Positions 25,571 to 36,502 of a stretch of 64,000 nucleotides of DNA are shown here, in pieces (position 1 is the stretch's first letter; each line of letters opens with the position of its first letter). Both the position numbers and the translations under genes were made by a program. The notes under the pieces are model-generated. The model searched no databases and had not been told where the DNA came from. It worked only from the letters and a program-made list of their open reading frames with translations. This DNA comes from Vitrella brassicaformis (taxonomy: Eukaryota; Sar; Vitrellaceae). Location: positions 9,662 through 73,661 of the forward strand of contig CDMY01000802.1 in NCBI GenBank assembly GCA_001179505.1, given 5' to 3'.

Positions 25571-26705
25571 AATACATATGGTACAGATTGTCCGTCCATC
25601 ACGTACCATGCTGCCGTCGCCCATTTTGTCGAGGCAGTAGGTCTTCCTTTGATACTCTTGGCCCCATGGCATGTCGAAATGGATGGCCGCGAACTTCGTG
25701 CCCTTCATGGCCCAGCGGGCTGCCAGCTTGGCCACCCTCTTGAAGTAATCGCCGCAGCGTATGAAGAGGCGCTCGAGGACTCCCACCCCTGCACACACAC
25801 AACGCAGCAATTTGGCAGCAATTTTGCATATGGATATGCATATGTCGTGACATCCGCCACCCATTGCCGTGCTCTTGCCAATGTTCGTACCGTGGGCACT
25901 GGCGTTGTGTTTGGTGTGTTCGACATTGGCGGCGTCGATGTCGCACGCATAGACCGTCAGGCCCGCAGCCAACAGAGAGGCGGTCTGGCCGCCGACACCG
26001 CTAAATGCATCGAGCACCATGCCCACGCCCAGGTAGGTGATGATAGTGGTGGTGATGCAGTCGGCGATGAAGCGCGGCGTGATGCTCTTCCTGCATTCAC
26101 CATTGATGAAGAAATGGATGGATAAGTCAATGCGGGCAACACGCATGCATGCATCAAAAGGTCCCCTCCCCCCATACCGCATGTTGGGGTTGTATTTGAC
26201 CTTTCGCCATATCCTTCCCCACAGCCATTCGTTGGCCGTCTGCATAAACACATCCAATGCATCAGGCACAGCACATGCATTCGAGAACCCACAGACGGCC
26301 AGTCGTGTCTCAGATGCATTGGGGCTTGTGGAGTTGTACCCTTGCGTGTGGGCAACTCGTGATGATGATGGTCACCAGGCCCACAATGCACTCGGCGCCG
26401 ACTGCGGCGCCCTCGCCAAGCTCCTCGGGCATGGCGGGCATCTTGATGATGACGACAGAAACACGGGCAAGGTGCAGCCGGGGGACTGCCGCACTGCAAA
26501 AACCTTGCCGACGGGTGAGGAGACGATTTAGAGGTCAAAGAGAGGGAGAGGTGGTGGAAGAGAGCTTCAGAGCAGGAGCAGGGCAGCGGCTCGATCGAAG
26601 GCTGGGGCCACGGCCCCAAGCTGATCGCCTCCCACATCTCTCCGGACAATCAGATCTGCCCACTGGCAGCACTGGCAGGGAGAGGACCCGCCATTCACGG
26701 CGAAA
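24546..26705 (-). repeat. inverted segmental duplication, unit A (TGS1 locus)
   Basis: This segment recurs in inverted orientation at about 42009-44015. Matches extend outside the coding sequence on both sides: CTGTCGACCACAC and GGTGACCCAACCACACCGAT on one flank, GGCAGGGAGAGGACCCGCCA on the other. Unit A contains the intact gene copy. Confidence 0.85.
25008..26441 (-). CDS. TGS1: trimethylguanosine synthase-like RNA cap methyltransferase (intact copy)
   Basis: Start at 26441 (MPAMPEELGEGAAVGAECIV). Exons then give TANEWLWGRIWRKVKYNPNM, KSITPRFIADCITTTIITYL, the SAM-binding loop VLDAFSGVGGQTASLLAAG with ACDIDAANVEHTKHNA, then LERLFIRCGDYFKRVAKLA, FAAIHFDMPWGQEY, SAFNVLNVAASLADSFIVKC, MKLADYLHRVKGLTGEA, and a C-terminus ending CAKVQFQARA. 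The order WRKVKY...ITPRFIA...DAFxGVGG...D-x-PWG matches TGS1, which converts m7G caps of snRNA, snoRNA and SL RNA to the trimethyl form. The usual PPWG motif reads MPWG. The protein is short, essentially only the catalytic domain. It is a paralogue of the broken copy at 42307-43557. Confidence 0.82.
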
Positions 26706-27364
26706 GGAAAGAAGGGGTCGGTGATCTGCGTGCTACGTGCGCTTGAATAATGTTGGGTGGCTGACCACCAACAGCGTCACAAATCACGTCTTGATACCAA
26801 TTCCGAGTCACGGGTGGCCACACACACGTACGCACACACACACATGCACTCTCTCTCAACTGGGATATCCATTATGGAATATGTTCGTTCACCATCATGG
26901 AAGGCTGTCTGTGCCAAATGGCTGCGCAAAGCATACATCTACACAGCCAGCTAGCTACTGCACGCACACACACGCATAGGTCTGATGGTCGGTCGATCGA
27001 TCGACCGATCGATGGTCGACACGTAAGGAAGGCATGTTTGCAGTGATGGTGTGTGTTACATGGTCGTGCAACCACACTCGCATTTGCATGCCCGCTTATG
27101 TACATACACAGACAAATGGATACATACATTACGTACGTGTCATTCAACGTCGTTCGTCCCGCCTGTCGCACCACAAACCTCCACACACACAGCAATGAAT
27201 CATAGCTGCTTGTCTGTGTGATGTGCATTAGACAGCGACACACCGCACCGTACCCCAATGCATTCACACCCATTTAGGCGGATGGACAGGGAGATAGACA
27301 AGAGCCAGACAAGCCACGGAGTCGTAAAGAATCGCTGGCTTAGGTAGAGCGATAAGTGTATGCC
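26442..27364. other. intergenic, TGS1 upstream and TLDc 3' flank
   Basis: To about 26705 this is duplicated upstream DNA of TGS1. Beyond that I see CA runs and a perfect 16-bp palindrome, GGTCGATCGATCGACC, at 26991-27006 within a (CGAT)n patch. No coding support. Confidence 0.5.
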
Positions 27365-28139
27365 TCACTGCCCCACCACGTGCAGCACTTCTCTTTCATC
27401 CGCATGGAAACTCTCCTCCCCAGCCAAGAGAGCATCGCCTGTGCTATTTCTCTCTCCGGTATAGCCAGCAGGCACATTCCAGCTATTGGTGTACTGCTCG
27501 CAGCGGCAGATGCCGACTGCAGGCCCCTCATCACTCTCGCAACCCATCCACAGACACCCGGCAACATACACCCTTGTACCACCCGCACTTCCCTCCCTCC
27601 CCGTCACAAACACAGCTTGCCCCCCGCACCCCCGCAGCCCTCCCCGCAGGTCGATCTTGGTCGGTGTGGCGAAGTGGCCGGCCAGTGAGATATACAGTAT
27701 ATCGCACTCGCATCTGCGGGTGTCGGTCGGGTCGTCGGGCTCCTGCAGGCCGGCACTGATGTAGACGCCGAAGACATACTTGCCCTTGCGGATGATGATC
27801 ACCAGGCCGGTCTTGTCGCCCACACAGCGGAGCAGATCTTCGTACCTGCTGCCGTCACGCGACGACCTGAAACACACACAGACAGACACACACACACACT
27901 TACGCCTCTGTTTTGACGTGAGAGTCAGTCCAACGCTGCCTAGAGCAGGTAGCGTACCGATAGATTGATGCCAGCTTCATGTTGGGATTGCCGAGCAGGC
28001 CCAGCAGGCTGGAGTACTGGGACTCAGACAACGACGTGTCCTGCACAACCACCATACGACAACGAGAGGATGTAATCGGTAGCTGGCAATTGATCTTTAT
28101 GGCTGTGTGTACCAAAGTGCCGACGGGTGTCATTGCCAA
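27365..28139 (-). CDS. TLDc domain protein, SSRDG subfamily (start uncertain)
   Basis: The last exon (27365 to about 27868) encodes SSRDGSRYEDLLRCVGDKTG, VIIIRKGKYVFGVYISAG, YISLAGHFATPTKIDL, VGICRCEQYTNSWNVPAGYT and FHADEREVLHVVGQ. The exon before (from about 27957) encodes DTSLSESQYSSLLGLLGN and NMKLASIYR. This subfamily keeps the canonical SSRDG block and pairs with the RING-TLDc gene at 4994. The first in-frame Met is at 28139, with another at 28055 (MVVVQDTSLSE); neither gives a convincing signal peptide, so an upstream exon may be missing or the protein may be cytosolic. The DEIEV motif reads DEREV and the DIRSC motif reads GICRC, so this copy is diverging. A conserved 90-bp block lies just upstream. 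Confidence 0.65.
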
Positions 28140-28704
28140 AGAGCCGCGTACCCACAGTACAAAAAGCTAAAATGGAAAAATGGTGGACGGGCGAAGGTGC
28201 CCTAAGGAAAGCAATGGAATATCCTGTTCTTGCCGGATGGAGGCACAAGAGCCTGGACAGCGGCGACACACGCGCGAGAATGAGCACAGCCGATGAATGA
28301 CGTGAGAGGTCGATCTGCCTTCCGGAATGGTTCACTCTCTGCCTCACTCTTTCAAGACTGAATAGATTCCTTTGCTGCGCGTTATGCACCAGTCTGACAA
28401 CACAAGGCGGTCAATCGGTTCTCTGATTGACGCCACTCATGCATTGACCCATTCAGTCAGTCACGCAACCATCTGTCTGTCTGCCTGTGTCTGCTACGCT
28501 ATACACACAGTGTCAAGGAGACGAGATCGATGGACCTGTACTAAGAGTGAAGCACGATATTTCACAATACGCAGACGAAAAGGCCTACGAGATAGAGGAA
28601 GCATGCAAATCGCATCATGCGACAGACATGAAAAAGAGGAGCGACAAGAGACGACAAATATACAGCCAGACAGACAGAGACAAACATCGATCAGCCGCAT
28701 TCAC
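28140..28704. other. intergenic between two TLDc genes
   Basis: Contains the 90-bp block and, at 28296-28319, a 24-bp block (AATGACGTGAGAGGTCGATC...) repeated exactly at 29758-29781. The rest is the 3' flank of the gene ending at 28705, with GACAGACA runs. Confidence 0.5.
28181..28272 (-). promoter_or_regulatory. 90-bp upstream block shared with the TLDc gene at 31603 (copy 1)
   Basis: Starts TGGTGGACGGGCGAAGGTGC, continues CCTAAGGAAAGCAATG and ends near GCGGCGACACAC. It is nearly identical to 31797-31886. It lies about 40-130 bp upstream of the possible start at 28139. Confidence 0.6.
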
Positions 28705-29643
28705 TCACTGCACCAGATGCAGCACCTCTATCTCGTCAGCCATGAACTCACTTGACCCACCCAACAGGTTGTCGGGTATCGCCCGCCGCTGCTGCTCCTC
28801 CCGCTGGCGGCCGATGCACCTTATAGTCTCCATATTCTGGTCATGTATCCTGAACAGATTCTCCATCTGCTGCGTGTCGCGATCGGCCACCGTTTGCTGC
28901 CGTGTGTCCATGCAGCTCGTACGAACACTGCTGCTGAAGGTGTACTGCCGGCAGCTGCGGATGTCGTCAGCAGGCCGGCGGCTGCCACGGCTGTCAGCCG
29001 CCAGATGCAGATACCCACCGATCCGCACATTTGCACCCAACGCACTTCCCTCCTTCCCCGCCACATGGACAATCTGCCCCTCTCGTGGTATCTCGATCTT
29101 GGTCGGCTTCTCGAAGTGGCCGGCCAATGAGTAATACCACACATCACACGGGTACATGCTGCTGCCGGTCGGGCTGTCGGGCAGCAGAATGCCGCAATTG
29201 ATGAAGGCGCCAAACAAGTACTGACCATTTCTGACCACCAACACGAGAGGCTTCGCGTCGCCCACTCGATCCAGCAGGTCGTCATAAGTGGTGCCGTGCA
29301 CAGACGTCCTACACACACACACGGAATCTGCCCATCATCCCAGCACTGTTGGCATGATGTGCGTCTACCGGTAGAGTGAGGTGACTCGTGTAGTGCCATT
29401 GGCCCCCAGCAGGCCGAGCAGCCCCTCATACTCTGACGCCGACAGCGACGTACCGTCAGGCAATCCCTGCAGGCCACGCAAATGGACCTGAACACACGAG
29501 TCATTCGAGCCACACCACACCAAAGCATCAAATGGATGAGTAGATGGGTCATGGCGCGAGGACGTTCTCACCTGCCCGACGACCCGACCGGCCGCCGTGA
29601 GTACGACAGTGATCATCAACAGCACGATACAAGAAGTTGCCAT
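28705..29643 (-). CDS. secreted TLDc protein with an inserted helical segment
   Basis: Start at 29643: signal peptide MATSCIVLLMITVVLTAAGR followed by VVGQ. Exon 2 encodes VHLRGLQGLPDGTSLSASEY and ends at SLYR. Exon 3 encodes TSVHGTTYDDLLDRVGDAKP, LVVRNGQYLFGAFINCG, VWYYSLAGHFEKPTKIEI, ADDIRSCRQYT and FMADEIEVLHLVQ. Between RSCRQYT and FMADEIEV, where relatives have a short GYTGE-type loop, this gene has about 45 extra residues (DTQQMENLFRIHDQNMETIR, GRQREEQQRRA), charged and Gln-rich and probably helical. The signal peptide and first intron are almost identical to those of the gene at 30735-31603, so the two are a recent tandem pair. Confidence 0.8.
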
Positions 29644-29695
29644 CGCGGGAGCAGAAGGAGGGAAGACAGTGAGCCTCGTTTGGTCAAGTCAACCA

Positions 29696-29715
29696 GAGGC
29701 AGCCAGCCAGATGAG
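29696..29715 (-). promoter_or_regulatory. 20-bp upstream block shared with the double-TLDc gene
   Basis: GAGGCAGCCAGCCAGATGAG on the plus strand, 53-72 bp upstream of the start at 29643. The identical 20-mer is at 46537-46556, 67-86 bp upstream of the start at 46470. Both are preceded by a TTTGGTCA block. Confidence 0.55.
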
Positions 29716-30334
29716 ATCCGAGCGAGGCACGAGGCAAGGACCCATTATCCTCCCTGAAATGACGTGAGAGGTCGATCTGCCAGACGAGGAAAGGACCTGC
29801 GCTTGGACGAAGAAACGACAAGCACGGTGCCCCTTCTTCCGTGAAACCTTCAGTTTCGAGGTGATTACCCTTGACGATGGACATGCATGTCTCACATATG
29901 CATACGTGTCTCCTCTACATCTCCTCATCCACTACAACAAATACTCACACATCAAACAGATCCAGCGGCCCGACCGTAAAGACGATAAAGACGATTAGTT
30001 CAGACAGGAGCCTCTGGACATGCATGCACACAAAAGAACCATGCACACCAAGCACGTCGACAACATACACATGCCGACTCAGCCCAAAAGAAACAAACAG
30101 AAAGAGAGCCACACCCAAAATAGCCACCATACACATCGACGCGGCCCGACCCTAAAAACGATAGGCCACTGCACACGCATCGCATGCACAAAAGGCATGC
30201 TCCCACGATTAATCACATGCAAGAGCCACACCCAACACTCACTGACCAGCAACCCCACGGGAAAAACAGAAACGCCAGAAGTAACCCACTGCAAACAGAT
30301 TCCATATATGCATGCACACCTCCCTCTCACGCGA

Positions 30335-30433
30335 CACACAGATGAAAGGCCTCTCAGTGAGGCAGGATGGCATTGGGTATGGCTGCATGGTGGATGAGAT
30401 AGAAATAGTGCAAGTGGGGCAGTTGATGACGGC
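30335..30433 (+). pseudogene. TLDc C-terminal fragment (remnant)
   Basis: The plus strand reads DGIGYGCMVDEIEIVQVGQ, matching the family ending (VMADEIEVLQVGQ in the gene ending at 44268). No upstream TLDc blocks accompany it, and it is opposite to the surrounding genes. It is likely a relic of an inverted or deleted TLDc copy. Confidence 0.6.
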
Positions 30434-30734
30434 CAGTCGATCAGCACAGACAGGCACTTACGTATCAGACAGACAGACAGACAGACGGGCAGGCAGGCAG
30501 GCAGGCAGGCAAGCATATCACGTACAATGCCAGATCTGCACATATCGCATATGTAATCGCTAGACAAGCCCGATTGACCTATACTACATTGTGCCGTTCT
30601 ATACATATACACAAGACGGCCTCACTAGAAAGGGACATGAAAAAGAGAAGCGACGAGAGACGACAGAAGGAAGAAAGGAAGAACGACAGACAGACAGATA
30701 GACAGACAGACAGAGACGAACATCCGCCTCTCAC

Positions 30735-31235
30735 TCACTGCACCCAGTGCAGCACCTCTATCTCCTCAGCCATGAAATCCTTCGACCCGCCTAACAGAGC
30801 ATCTTCATCCTCTTCCCTCTCTCCCGTGTAGCCCGAAGGCACATTTCTGCCGGTGGTGTACTGCCTGCAGCTGCGGATGTCATCAGCAGGCCGGCCAGGG
30901 CCAAGGCCACTCCAGCCCAGCCACATTCGCCCACCGATCCGCACATTTGCACCATCTATATGTCCCTCCCTCCCCGCTGCATACACAATCTGCTCTTGTC
31001 CGTAGAGGTTGATCTTGATCGGCTTCTCGAAGTGTCCAGCCAGCGAGAACCACCACACCTTACACGGGTACATGACGTATCCGGTCGAGCTGTCGGGCAG
31101 CCGGATGCCTTCACTGATGACGGCGCCGAAGACATACTCACCATTCCTAACCACGAACACGAGAGGCTTCGCGTCGCCCACTCGGTCCAGCAGGTCGTCG
31201 TAGGTGGTGCCGTGCACAGACGTCCTACACACACA

Positions 31236-31273
<38 letters not shown>

Positions 31274-31603
31274 TCTGCCCATCAGCTGTCACATCATCCC
31301 AGCTGTTGGCATCATGTGCGTCTACCGGTAGAGTGAGGTCAGTCGTGTGGTGTCATTGCCCTTCAGCAGACGGACCAGCCCCTCATACTCGAAGGCAGAC
31401 AGCGACGTACCGTCAGGCAATCCCTGCAGGCCACGCAAATGGACCTGAACACACGAGTCATTCGAGCCACACCACACCAAAGCATCAAATGGATGAGCGG
31501 ATGGGTCATGGCGCGAGCACGTTCTCACCTGCCCGACGACCCGACCGGCCGCCGTGAGTACGACAGTGATCAGCAGCAGCACAGCGCTCCGCCGAGTCGC
31601 CAT
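30735..31603 (-). CDS. secreted TLDc domain protein
   Basis: Start at 31603: MATRRSAVLLLITVVLTAAG then RVVGQ, a clear signal peptide. Exon 2 (about 31328-31443) encodes VHLRGLQGLPDGTSLSAFEY and NDTTRLTSLYR. Exon 3 encodes TSVHGTTYDDLLDRVGDAKP, VFVVRNGEYVFGAVISEG, VWWFSLAGHFEKPIKINL, ADDIRSCRQYTTG, VPSGYTGE and FMAEEIEVLHWVQ. It is a tandem partner of the gene at 28705-29643 and lacks that gene's helical insertion. The intron before exon 3 carries (GA)n and (CA)n. The 84-nt first intron is open and in frame in both partners, so retention would add 28 residues. Confidence 0.82.
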
Positions 31604-31770
31604 CGCGTGAGCGGGAACAGAAAGAGGGATCACAGAGAGTCTTGAGGTCAGTTCAGAGGCAGTCGGGAGGGAGGCGAGGGAGCAGACAGGATTCAGAAGG
31701 GAACAAGTGGTTTGATAGACGTGTTGGAGCTGTAGCGGGACGAATGTCCCAGCAGTGAGAGATCTCTCCC

Positions 31771-31781
31771 CGATTGGGTCA
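31771..31781 (-). promoter_or_regulatory. TGACCCAATCG element upstream of a TLDc gene
   Basis: The same 11-mer as at 8304 and 22677 in the same relative orientation, here about 168 bp upstream of the start at 31603. It precedes the 90-bp block at 31797-31886. Confidence 0.5.
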
Positions 31782-31796
31782 TTATTTCTGCAGTAT

Positions 31797-31886
31797 TGGT
31801 GGACGGGCGAAGGTGCCCTAAGGAAAGCAATGAATGTCCTGTTCTTGATCGATGCAGGCACATGAGCCTGGATAGCGGCGACACAC
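31797..31886 (-). promoter_or_regulatory. 90-bp upstream block, copy 2
   Basis: Near-identical to 28181-28272. It sits in the short divergent region between the TLDc gene (-) and the helicase gene (+), so it could influence either. Confidence 0.6.
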
Positions 31887-31933
31887 CCACCAGACTCAGC
31901 TAGCCGCTGATCTGACGAAAGATCTTTGCGGGA

Positions 31934-34900
31934 ATGGAACCCAACAGGAGCCGGTGGCAGCAGCACGCGGGGAATCCCTTCCAGCATCAACAGCATCAAC
32001 AGCATCAACAGGAGAATGCTATGCACATTAATGGCTCCTTCCAGCAGCAACACAATCATCGTTACAGCCACGCGAGGCCACAGCAGCCACAGCCATATGG
32101 CGGCTTCGCTCCCCCAGGACCGCCGCAACACAACCAACAGCACACCCAGGTGCAGACACAGACACACACACACACGCACAGTCACATTCGATTCCCTGAC
32201 ACACGTGTTTGTCCTCTGTTGTGTGTGTGTCGTGCGTGCGCAGGCGGTTGGCTTCGCCCCCTCTGGCTACACAATGACCGCACACAGCATCATGCAGCCG
32301 CCGATGACGGCACCCGGCCCGCCACTCATGGCATTTCCACCTCCACCACCGCCACCCCCTCCCCCACCCCCACCTCCTCCCCCACAGGTGCCAGTGATGC
32401 ACACCACCGACGCACAGCGGCGAGCCCATCCCAATGTGACGCCGCACAAGAGCAAGAGTAGGAGTAGGAGTAGGAGCAGAAGTAGAAGCGGATCGTATGA
32501 GGTGGGCACATCCCATAAACTTGTCCATGTGTGTGAGTGTGTCATGCCAATTGTGTGCAGCGCGTGTCGCGTCGATCGCCGTCGTATGAGCCTATGAGGA
32601 GAGGGGCCGACCGAAGGTGTGTGTTTATGCGTGTGGGAATGCATCCCTGTGCACCGCACCCATCCATGTGTGAATATGTGCAGGCAATCCCGGTCTCGCT
32701 CCTCTGACCGCCGCACACAAGACGACAGACGCATGAGTGGGTACCCCCTCTGCCCCTTTGCCCTCCCACACACACATTATGAGGCCCATGAATGTGTGTG
32801 TGTTCGTGTCAGCCCCCTCCCCCAGTGAGCCAGCAGCAGCGGCAGCGTCGGCGGACACCGAAGATGACGACCAGGAGGACGCTGACTGGGGACCCAGGGA
32901 GGGTAATACAGGCCCGTACACATGGCGTCTGGATGGATGGATGGATGGCTGAATGCAGGTGTGCATTTCGACCGGTTCGACGCCCAGTCAGCCACAGTCG
33001 ATACCCGGGGCGGCCCCGAGGCGCCCAAAGCCGTCACGGCTTTCAGAGACGATGACGCCTTTAGGTGGGTGGGTGTGAACGTGTGTGTGCACACATGAGG
33101 TTGGCTGTGTGTGTGTATGGTGGGTGCAGGGAGTGTGTGGGCGGTGTGGTGTGCGAGGCCATTCTGTCTCGGGGGTTCCAGCGGCCGACGCCCATTCAGA
33201 AAGTGGCCATGCCCATCATAGCAGGTGCACACAGACACGCAGACACACACATATAAGTATACGTGTGTGTGTCTGTGTCTGATCAGCGCGCCGCGATTTG
33301 TTGGCTTCGGCCGAGACGGGCAGCGGCAAGACGATGGCATTCCTGGCGCCACTGCTGGTATTGTGCTGCCCACACACACGTGTGTATATGTGTATCTATG
33401 TCTATGTCCATGTGTATGTGTATGTGTGTGTATGTGTGTGTATCTATGTGTATGTGTGTGCAAGGGGAATGTGCTCAAGGATGGTCCCGTGTTCAGGCCA
33501 TACTTTGCCGGCAAGGCCGCACAGGCACGTCCACACATGCAAGCGTCCCCACACACACATGAATGTGTTGGTGATCCTCTCGCGCTCTCTCTGTCTTTGT
33601 GTGTGCGCAGGCGTCCCCACTGCTGCTGATTCTCGTGCCGACACGAGAGCTGGCCGTGCAAATCAGCGACCAGGTGACTTGTGTGTGTGCATGTGCCTAA
33701 GTGTGTGTGGATGTGTGTGTGCGTGTGCAGGTGAGAGATCTGCTGGCCAAGACCGACGTGACGCACATGGCGGTGTACGGCGGGGAGACTACCAGTGAAC
33801 AAGTGCGTCTATTGGATGCCTTCACACACACACACACACATAGACACACACACACATAGACACACACAGAGAGAGAGAGAGAGATGTCGATATGTATTTG
33901 TCTGTGTGTGGGTACGCGCAGGTGTCGGTTATCAATCGCACTCAGATTGACGTCATGGTCGCCACACCGGGCAGACTGCTCGTAAGCCATCTATACACCC
34001 CCCGCCCCCCCGCCCCCCCCCCACACACACAGGTGCGTGTGTCGACATGGATGTGTGTGTGTAGGATTTGATCGACAGCCCGAAGGTGTCTCTGATGTTT
34101 GTGCGCTCCCTGGCCATCGACGAGGCCGACGTCATGCTCTCCATGGGATTCGACGAACAGGCACGCCCTGCACACACCAACCCCCACACACATGGATGGA
34201 TGGACGGATGTGTGTGTGTGTGGTGTGCGCAGGTGTCAGCCGTGCTGCATGGCCGCGATCTGCCTGAGAAAGACGTCAGGCAAACCGTACTCTTCAGCGC
34301 CACTTACCAGGCATGTTTGTATGCACGTTTGTCCATTTCTGTCTAAGTGTACGCTGGGTGGATGCATGTGTGTGCCGGGTGTGTGTGGTGCAGGAAGCCG
34401 TCTTGTCTCTCGCAAAGGAGGTGCTGAAGGATGACTACGTCTGCATACAGATCGGCCAGCCGAGCGGCACCACAGACACCATCAAACAGGCACGCACACA
34501 CACGGGGAGAGAGAGAATGACGCGCACATATCCCTCTGTCTGTCTGTGGTCAGTACGTCCGTTGGGCTGACGAGGCCGACAAGAACCAGGCGCTGCTCGA
34601 CGACCTCAGAGGTGCATCCACACCCACACGTGCCCACGAATCCACCATGAGCTACATGCACGTGTATGTGTATGTGTGTGTGTACAGGTCTGTCTGGCCG
34701 CATCATCATCTTCACCGGCAAGCGCACCACCACCGACACTGTCACAAGGTGCGTGTGATGCATTTCTGTACTACAACGCCTCCGATCCACCCATACGCAG
34801 ATCGATGTGTATGTGTATGTGTGTGTCAGTCTGCTGGCGCGGAATGGCTACGAATCGCTCGCACTGCACGGCAAACAAAGCCAGGTCCGTTGCTCGACCC

Positions 34901-36240
34901 ACCTTTGTAGAGGGGATGCACATGTGAATATATCGGTATGTTTCGGTGTGTGCAGGAGGTGCGTCTCGACCGTGTCCGGGCATTCAAGCGCGATGATGGT
35001 ACGCACACACACACACACACACACACAACACAGATGCATTTGTCGCTTACGCGTACGTGCCCATTCATAAACAGGTGTGCGCATCCTGGTGGCCACGTCG
35101 CTCGCCGCTAGAGGCCTGGTAGGCAGCTGGCACGGACATTCGCTGCACACACATATGGACCAGGCACAAGTGGACGGGCATACATGTGTTTGTGTGTGTA
35201 GGACTTCCCGTCGATCTGCTGTGTGATCAACTACGACCTGCCGCCCACAATCGACCAGTACACTCACAGAATCGGCCGCACCGGCAGAATCGGTACCTAA
35301 TGGCATGTGTACTCGGCACATTTATTTGTGTACATGTGTTTTGTCTACACTCGTGTGTGTGTGTGTGTGTGTAGGCAATGACGGCTGTGCGATCAGCTAC
35401 TTCAACGGCATCAACAGGGCCATCGCGCGAGACCTCATCGACAAATTCAGATCAACCAATCAGGTCACACGGACTGACCGAGACACACCGAGATGGAGAG
35501 ACACACGCGTGTGTCTGTGTGTGTGTGTGTGTGGATATGCAGCCGGTCCCGTCATGGCTTGAAGAGTACGGCCACACACTCAGACGGCCCAAGGGCATCC
35601 ACTATCGCTCACACGGTGCGCACACCATGCACACAAAACAAGACGAACGCCCCTCACCCCACCCACCGTGTGTGTATGTCGGCAGGCAACAACCGCCCGA
35701 TCAATGCTCCACCCCCTCCCCCGCCCCCGCCCCCGCCACCGCCACCGTCCCCCTNNNNNNNNNNNNNNNNNNNNNNNNNNNNNNNNNNNNNNNNNNNNNN
35801 NNNNNNNNNNNNNNNNNNNNNNNNNNNNNNNNNNNNNNNNNNNNNNNNNNNNNNNNNNNNNNNNNNNNNNNNNNNNNNNNNNNNNNNNNNNNNNNNNNNN
35901 NNNNNNNNNNNNNNNNNNNNNNNNNNNNNNNNNNNNNNNNNNNNNNNNNNNNNNNNNNNNNNNNNNNNNNNNNNNNNNNNNNNNNNNNNNNNNNNNNNNN
36001 NNNNNNNNNNNNNNNNNNNNNNNNNNNNNNNNNNNNNNNNNNNNNNNNNNNNNNCCCCCTACCCTCCCCCTCCACCCAGCGGCCCTCCCCCCGACCCATC
36101 GCCATCGCCATTTCACGACGACAGACGAGCCGACGACCACCATGACCGCAACCCAGATAGGCACGACAGAAGGTCCGTGTGTGTGCATCCATGGATGTGT
36201 CTGCTCAGCCAGTAATCTATGCAAAGCCTTGTGTATGTGT

Positions 36241-36276
<36 letters not shown>

Positions 36277-36502
36277 GTATGAGCGTTCACGCGATCGCGA
36301 GAGGCGGGACCGTAGCTTTGACGACGACAGACGGCGGTGGCGAGAAAAGGACGATAGATGGGATAGAGAGAGGGAGAGGGAGCCGCCATCTCTGTCGCAT
36401 CAAGACCCCGACCTGGCGGCTCAGCTGCGGGCCGTCAACGAGATGCACCACCACCATAGCTACGCTGCACAACACAGACAGACACCCTCAGGCTGGCGGT
36501 GA
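31934..36502 (+). CDS. DEAD-box RNA helicase with RS-rich and proline-rich flanks (Ded1/DDX3-like core)
   Basis: Start at 31934 ([20 protein letters not shown]). The N-terminus is Gln/His-rich, then a run of about 16 prolines, then an [13 protein letters not shown] tract. The helicase core carries the Q-motif ([16 protein letters not shown]), motif [10 protein letters not shown], Ia VPTRELAVQ, Ib TPGRLL, II DEAD ([13 protein letters not shown]), III SAT (VLFSATYQ), [25 protein letters not shown] and [12 protein letters not shown]. All catalytic motifs are intact. The C-terminus has a second long proline run interrupted by 300 N (35755-36054), then a DR/ER-rich tail ([20 protein letters not shown]) ending QTPSGWR. 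The frame is kept across the gap only if it really is a multiple of 3. Probable role: RNA remodelling in splicing or translation. Confidence 0.88.
35755..36054. other. assembly gap, 300 N
   Basis: Exactly 300 Ns, flanked on both sides by C-rich proline-codon repeats of the helicase gene. Its true length is unknown. Confidence 0.98.

Larger units (their letters stand above)
29644..30734. other. intergenic with unusual C/A-rich segment and a TLDc remnant
   Basis: About 29870-30300 is poorer in TG/CA microsatellites and contains an imperfect internal repeat (GCGGCCCGACC followed by TAAA at about 29967 and 30139; AGAGCCACACCCA at about 30104 and 30222). About 30335-30430 is a TLDc 3' remnant (listed separately). 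GACA and GCAG tetramer runs occupy 30470-30510. Confidence 0.5.
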
